Under the pieces are notes generated by a model. It was not told the DNA's origin and searched no databases. It was given only the letters and a program-made list of their open reading frames with translations. The position numbers and the translations under genes were made by a program. Source: Peromyscus leucopus (taxonomy: Eukaryota > Chordata > Mammalia > Rodentia > Cricetidae). From it: a stretch of 64,000 bases of DNA. This document shows positions 58,976-64,000 of the stretch, piece by piece. Position 1 is the stretch's first letter. The number at the start of each line of letters is the position of its first letter. Where the stretch lies: positions 33,934,504 to 33,998,503 of the forward strand of contig NC_051075.1 in NCBI RefSeq assembly GCF_004664715.2. The letters run 5' to 3'.

Positions 58976-59229
58976 TTTTGCCAAAATTGAAAGTTTGAAT
59001 TTTAGGATGACATGACATGTGAGGAAGGATTCCTAGAAATCAAGGATAAACATGAAGAGAAATAGAATCTTGACAACAATGGTCCCTAAATTATTGTTTG
59101 TTTTTTTTTTTCTGTCCCACACCAGCTGGCTCTTCTGATATGAGACATTATCTCCTTGTTTTTTTGTTGTTTTTTTTTTAAGCAACATGCTTGGGTTTAG
59201 AGAAGTAGAGAGCCACATTCCAACTCGGG

Positions 59230-59581
59230 CCGTATAGTCCAAGTTCATGGGTGGAGCAAATACCACTGCAACCAACAGAAAGACTTAAAATTAATTATAA
59301 ATTCTCAGCCAATGGCTCAGGCTTATTGCTAACTAGCTCCTAACAACTTAAATTAACCCATATTTCTTATCTAAGTCCCACCACATCGCTCATGGGTCAT
59401 TACCTCATTTTGTACATGTCTTGCTTCCTAGACATCCGGCTCACAAATCCCCAGACTCCACTCTTCTTCTTCCCAGGGTTCTCTCTACCCCCAAATCCTG
59501 CCTAGCCATCAGCCAATCAGCTTTTTATTAACAATGAGAGCAACGCATTTTCACAATGTACAGGAGGATTATTCCACAACA
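59230..59581 (-). mobile_element. LTR, minus strand
   Basis: Complement of the 984/20238 family: 'ggctcaggcttattgctaactagctcc', 'cttaaattaacccatatttcttat' and 'gccatcagccaatcagc', with the right end '...attattccacaaca'. It follows the ERV internal segment; the left boundary is vague. Confidence 0.65.
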
Positions 59582-61080
59582 CCCAAATGTCAGAATAAAC
59601 TGTTCGCTTAGACTTTTGAATAGTATTGAGACTGTTAAGATGTTGGGAGCATCTGTATATGGGCAAAATACATTTGCTTTATGAAATGAACATGAGATTC
59701 TAGGGCTAGGGCAGAATATTATGATTTGAGTGATGTATTTGGATGTCAAATAGACAAGGTGTAGACTTATGGTGGGTAATATTCACTGGAATTATAATCT
59801 CCTATGGAACACACTTGCAACTGTACCTGTGCAGGTGTTCTAGAGAGGTTTAAGTGAAGAATGAGGACAAAGGCTGAGTGTAGTCTTATTAGAACAAAGG
59901 GAAAAACTAGCGAAGCATCTTTATGTTTCTCTTTCTGATACATGACTATAGACACTCTGACTAGCTGCCTCATGCTCTTGCTATCACAGCTACAGATTCC
60001 CTCCCCATCATGACTTTCCTACCATCATGGACTGTACCTTGTAACTATGATCCAAAATAATCCTCCTCCCCCTTCCTTAAGTTGCCTCTGTGAGATACTG
60101 TGAAAACAAGAACAGTGGCTAATATTCTCAGGATAACAATGGCATGTTACTTATCATCTACATCCTTTTTTTGACTTCTCATTATCTATAAACAATACAG
60201 TTTGACAACCACACATTAGATATGCTAAATAATATAGAGATAATTTAGTGTGTATGGAGTATATGTAGATTGTATGCAAATACTATACACTGAAATATAA
60301 GAGACATACGTGTCTGAAGCTTATCATTGGGGATCTTAGAATCCTTTGTGAATCCTACTCTGTTCTGTTATCTATAAAGATTATGTAATATATTGTCCCC
60401 ACAGTTTTTTATAGCTCCATTGATAAATCAACAAAAGTGAGCAATAAGTATTGCGCACAGATGTGTATTTTTATTCACTATAAGCTCTGATGTGTTTGGT
60501 CAATATCCCACTGACTCCACATGCAAAATTTTATACGACTAGTTCTTTTCAAAATAGCTCATACAGACAGATATTTTTTCTTTAGGTATTTAGATTCTGC
60601 CTGCATTATATACACCACAAACCTCTCCTACAATTTGCTGGCCATTAACAAGATGCAGCCTGTGGTTACAACACAGTGAACTGTGCTGCCCTTGGGATCT
60701 GTCTAACATAACCCCTCATTCTAGACTGGGGAGTAATGACATGTGGGTATGTGGGTCTCCTCTCTCACCCTCCTGGCTCAAGACCTGCTAGTTCTCTTCA
60801 TCTAATCATCAGTTGTCTTAAGGGACCATAGGTCTTGGACAGAATCTTTCACGAAGGATTTCTCTTGTGATTTTCTTATCTATAATCCAGGAAAACAACC
60901 ACCCAGGAACATGTATTACTCCCTACTTCGTAATGATCTTCCTCTTTCATTGTCCCCCAAATTGTTTGGCCACCCTACATTGTCTATAATGGGGGAATAT
61001 ATAACAAGTGTTATTATAGATTGTCCTCTGGATCATTTGTTCCAGGTTCTTGTTGTCTTCAAGTAATTTAAATTGAGGGG
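59582..61080. other. Intergenic DNA
   Basis: No recognised feature. Confidence 0.45.
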
Positions 61081-61084
61081 CACA

Positions 61085-61210
61085 CAGACTGCAGGTTTCA
61101 AGGAGACTTTACTTTTTAAAAAAATAATAGTATGGAGGGGCATATGGGTGGTTTGGGAGGGGGAGGGGGAAGGAGGAAATGATGCAATTATAATTTTAAA
61201 CAATAAAATT
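61085..61210 (+). mobile_element. Possible L1 3' UTR fragment
   Basis: G-rich 'gtttgggagggggagggggaaggagg' then 'gatgcaattataattttaaac' resembles the G-rich polypurine end of an L1. Short and uncertain. Confidence 0.4.
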
Positions 61211-61734
61211 CCATTTAAAGTGATAGACAAGCAGTAGGACATACAAATGAGAAAATACTCAAAGGTCCCTGGTTACTAACTGGGGCCCCATTTTACAGGG
61301 TTCAAGAGAAGGGGGAGTTTGGTGGATAAGGACTATAGCATGGGTATTTATCTGTGAAGCCCCTGTGCTTTGGAATGAGTAGGAACACAATAGATGTTTG
61401 TGGCATGGCATGTGGGAACAGAGCCGTGTTCATGTAAACATGTTCATGTAAACAGGGTACTTCATCAAGGAGTGTTACTGCATACAACCAATCTAGCAGA
61501 GATGGCATAGCATGGGATAGCAAGGCATTATAGTATTGTGCTGCACTCCAACTAAAGGTGAGGAAGATCTATTTATTCAGCATCAAGTGTGTGGGCAGAA
61601 ATTAGAGACCGACTTCCCAGATACATTCATCAGGCTTGTAAAAAGGTAATAGAAGCCTGATTCCTCAATTCAGAGAAGGGAGTTACAAATTAAAAAAAAA
61701 AGTTGGAAGGAGCTTGATATCATTGGATTGGATA

Positions 61735-62120
61735 ATGGTATTAAATTTAGTTTTCTAGGGCTTACCATAACAAAATATTACACACTGGGTAGTTTTAACA
61801 CTGGAAATTTATTTCTCGTAATTCTCGAGCCTTGACACCATAGTTTAAAGTGTGGGCTAGTTATGTTTCTTCTCAGATCTACCTTCTCTTGCAGAGATCT
61901 ACCTTGTCTTTGTGTCTTCTCTTAGCATTCTTCTGTTCGTCCATCCCCTTGCTGCCTTTGTTGTCTAAACTTCCTTTTCTATTTAAAGACACCATCTAGT
62001 TTGGATTAAGGGGTACCAGGTAGCCTGATTTTAATTTACTAATCTCTTTACATGTCTTATGTCCAAATATAGTTGTCACTGAGGTGCTAGAAATTAGAAT
62101 GTCAACAAATGAATTGGAAG
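61735..62120 (+). mobile_element. Ancient mammalian repeat, family uncertain
   Basis: 'accataacaaaatattacacactgggtag', 'ggaaatttatttctcgtaattctcgagcc' and 'tccaaatatagttgtcactgaggtgctag' follow a pattern common in many mammals. I cannot name the family safely. Confidence 0.5.
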
Positions 62121-62522
62121 GAGCCCATGGTAATGCTGCATTTTGCTGCTGTGTGTAAGCAGGTGTGTGAATACACTTGAACTTGATTCCTAGTCTAATC
62201 ACTGAGGTGAGTTAGCTAAGAGGAAAAACTTTGGTTTGTTTGGGAGGTCAGTAGACATGTTTTGCTTTCTTATTTAATGAGTAGAGAAAATTTATCATCA
62301 TGATAAACTAGGTTGTATTTGCCTTATAACTTTTCCTAGAGAATAGAACAGGTGAACTTACATATAATGTTATCAGCATAATCGTATTTTGAAAATTTTC
62401 AATGACTTATTCAACAACAAAGAAAATTAGAAAAATAAATCATTCAGTTGCCTAAAGTTCTACTTTGATACTATGTATATGGTTTGCTATGGAGAACTTT
62501 AAATAAAATATCTGATTTGTGG

Positions 62523-62556
62523 GCCGGGCGGTGGTGGTGGTGGTGGCGGCGGCGGT

Positions 62557-62600
<44 letters not shown>

Positions 62601-62748
62601 ACGCCTTTAATCCCAGCACTCGGGAGGCAGAGGCAGGTGGATCTCTGTGCGTTTGAGGCCAGTCTGGGCTACCACATGAGTTCCAGGAAAGGTGCAAAGC
62701 TACACAGGGAAACCATGTCTCAAAAAAAAAAAAAAAAAAAAAACCACA
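62523..62748 (+). mobile_element. B1 SINE with GGC/GGT expansion
   Basis: B1 with a 13-bp duplication ATCTGATTTGTGG (62510-62522 and 62749-62761). The normal 'gggcggtggtggcgcac' start is expanded to about 75 bp of GGT/GGC triplets (62524-62599) before 'cacgcctttaatccc'. The Trp/Arg- and Ala-run frames are artefacts. Confidence 0.95.
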
Positions 62749-62783
62749 ATCTGATTTGTGGCTTAGACACTTAGACATTCTTT

Positions 62784-62958
62784 TTTTATTTTTTTATTTT
62801 TTTTTTCTGGTTTTTCTGAGACAGGGTTTCTCTGTGTAGGTTTGCGCCTTTCCTGGAACTCGCTTTGGAGACAAGGCTGGCCTCGAACTCACAGAGATCC
62901 TCCTGGCTCTGCCTCCCAAGTGCTGGGATTAAAGGCGTGCGCCACCAACGCCCGGCGG
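62784..62958 (-). mobile_element. B1 SINE, inverted neighbour
   Basis: A minus-strand B1 with a 14-bp duplication CTTAGACATTCTTT (62770-62783 and 62959-62972), 35 bp from the previous B1 and in the opposite orientation, tail to tail. Confidence 0.95.
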
Positions 62959-62972
62959 CTTAGACATTCTTT

Positions 62973-63355
62973 AAGCTAAGCAATCTCATATGTACAATGT
63001 GTACAATTGACCATAGTCTCACATACTTTGAGACCAAAGAGTAAAGAAAATGAGTGAAGTTAAAGATTATGGAACTAAATGAATGGTAAGGACTCTAGTA
63101 GTGCAGGAAGCGTGGGCAGATACAGCCTATGGCATGTCATTTTAAGTTTTTAGAAAAAAAATCTGTGCTAACATCGACTTTCTGGTAAGTGAATGAACCA
63201 TTTCCTTCTTTAAATAAATATGTATGAAATATTGGAGTTACAATGGGCTGAAAAACAAGGAGACCTGGTGAAGACACACTTTATTGACATTTTCTTAAAT
63301 AAAATGTTACAGTTACTTAGCTGAGATGTTGGTGGACATCTGTAATCACAACAGG
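62973..63355. other. Intergenic DNA
   Basis: No recognised feature. Confidence 0.4.
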
Positions 63356-63359
63356 TAAA

Positions 63360-63829
63360 AGTAGCCCGAATCTTAAAAAAATATTATTAATAAAAACAAA
63401 CCTGGAGCCAGGTATTAGGGTGAATGCTGAAAGATCAGAGAAACAGAACAAGCCACAGCCAATCTCACCTGGCCAACTTCTCAGCTGATCTTGTTTTCTC
63501 AGACTGAAAGCCTCTGAGTCCTCATCCAAATGGATCTCAGCTGAACTACTGCTAAAAGCTAAAAGCTTAAAAAAGGCCCTAGTTCCTGGTCCTCACACCT
63601 TATATACCTTTCAGCTTCCTGCCATCACTTCCTGGGATTAAAGGTGTCACCATGCCTGGCTATTTCCAGTGTGGCTTTGAACTCACAGAGATCCAGATGG
63701 ATCTCTACCTTCTGAATGCTAGAATTAAAGGCGTGTGCTACCACTACCTAAACCTATGTTTAATATAGTGGCTGTTCTGTTCTCTGACCCCAAGATAAGT
63801 TTATTGGGGTGCACAATATATCAACCACA
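63360..63829 (-). mobile_element. SINE-containing LTR
   Basis: Minus-strand relative of 24931-25430: 'gatcagagaaacagaacaagcc', 'gaattaaaggcgtgtgctacc' (B1-like, reverse) and a start read on the minus strand as TGTGGTTGATATATTG. TATA-like 'ttatatacctttcagc' at about 63600. ACAGGTAAA occurs at both flanks (63351 and about 63827) and may mark the duplication. Confidence 0.65.
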
Positions 63830-64000
63830 GGTAAAGACAGGAGTGGCAGGTGCTTAGGAAGACCAGAAGAGGCTGCATGATATCCTGTCTCCAAAAAATA
63901 AACATACACACAAACAAAAACTTGTTTGCTTGTTTTACAAATATCTAACCCTCAATTCTATGTTTCCTTCTTTTATATAATGACAACCTCACATATAACT

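Overview
The window reads as non-coding chromosomal DNA of a muroid rodent, most likely a cricetid (hamster, vole or deer-mouse group). The evidence is its repeat content: B1 SINEs with the body form 'caggaaaggcgcaaagctacacagagaaa', B2/B3 and B4/RSINE-type SINEs, Lx-type L1 3' ends, URR1-like hAT transposons, several rodent LTR families and long microsatellites. Repeat and family names come from pattern memory and were not checked against a library. I found no exon of a functional cellular protein-coding gene, no tRNA, rRNA or snRNA gene, and no CRISPR array. The longer open frames are microsatellite translations, SINE or LTR shadows, or fossils.

Layout. 0-5 kb: the 3' end of an ERV with its LTR, a hAT fragment, AT-rich DNA and a young B1. 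5-13.6 kb: URR1-like DNA transposon, B3/B2 and B1 SINEs, GAAA, CTTC and GC/GT microsatellites. 13.65-15.73 kb: a compact, internally deleted class II (ERVK/betaretrovirus-like) provirus with two LTRs, a gag N-terminal remnant, an env C-terminal remnant and no pro/pol. 17-18.85 kb: a GC-rich degenerate tandem region, probably part of an Lx-type L1. 19.1-20.86 kb: a Tigger/pogo DNA transposon fossil split by a solo LTR. 21-28 kb: URR1-like hAT, L1 3' end, B2, B1, B4, a SINE-containing LTR, another LTR with TATA and poly(A) signals, and a TTTC/CT/CCCT tract. 28-41 kb: sparse AT-rich DNA with L1 3' ends, B1s, hAT elements, a solo LTR carrying a triplicated SINE-derived repeat, and an older pair of LTR-like units. 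42.5-43.6 kb: a degenerate minisatellite. 44-53 kb: mostly unassigned, with L1 and B3 fragments. 53.25-53.74 kb: a ferritin light chain processed pseudogene. 54-64 kb: B1s, nested LTRs, ERV internal sequence, a B1 with a large GGC/GGT expansion next to an inverted B1, and another SINE-containing LTR.

Nothing here forms a working gene system. The window is best read as a record of insertions. Target-site duplications fix the order of several events: a solo LTR inside a Tigger element, a SINE-LTR inside another LTR, a solo LTR inside an older ERV, a hAT inside a B4, and a B1 inside an L1. No previously undescribed functional system is evident. The most notable items are the deleted provirus with overlapping gag and env remnants, the LTR family that carries SINE sequence (one copy with an 81-bp triplication), the triplet expansion inside a B1, and a tail-only retrotransposition footprint.
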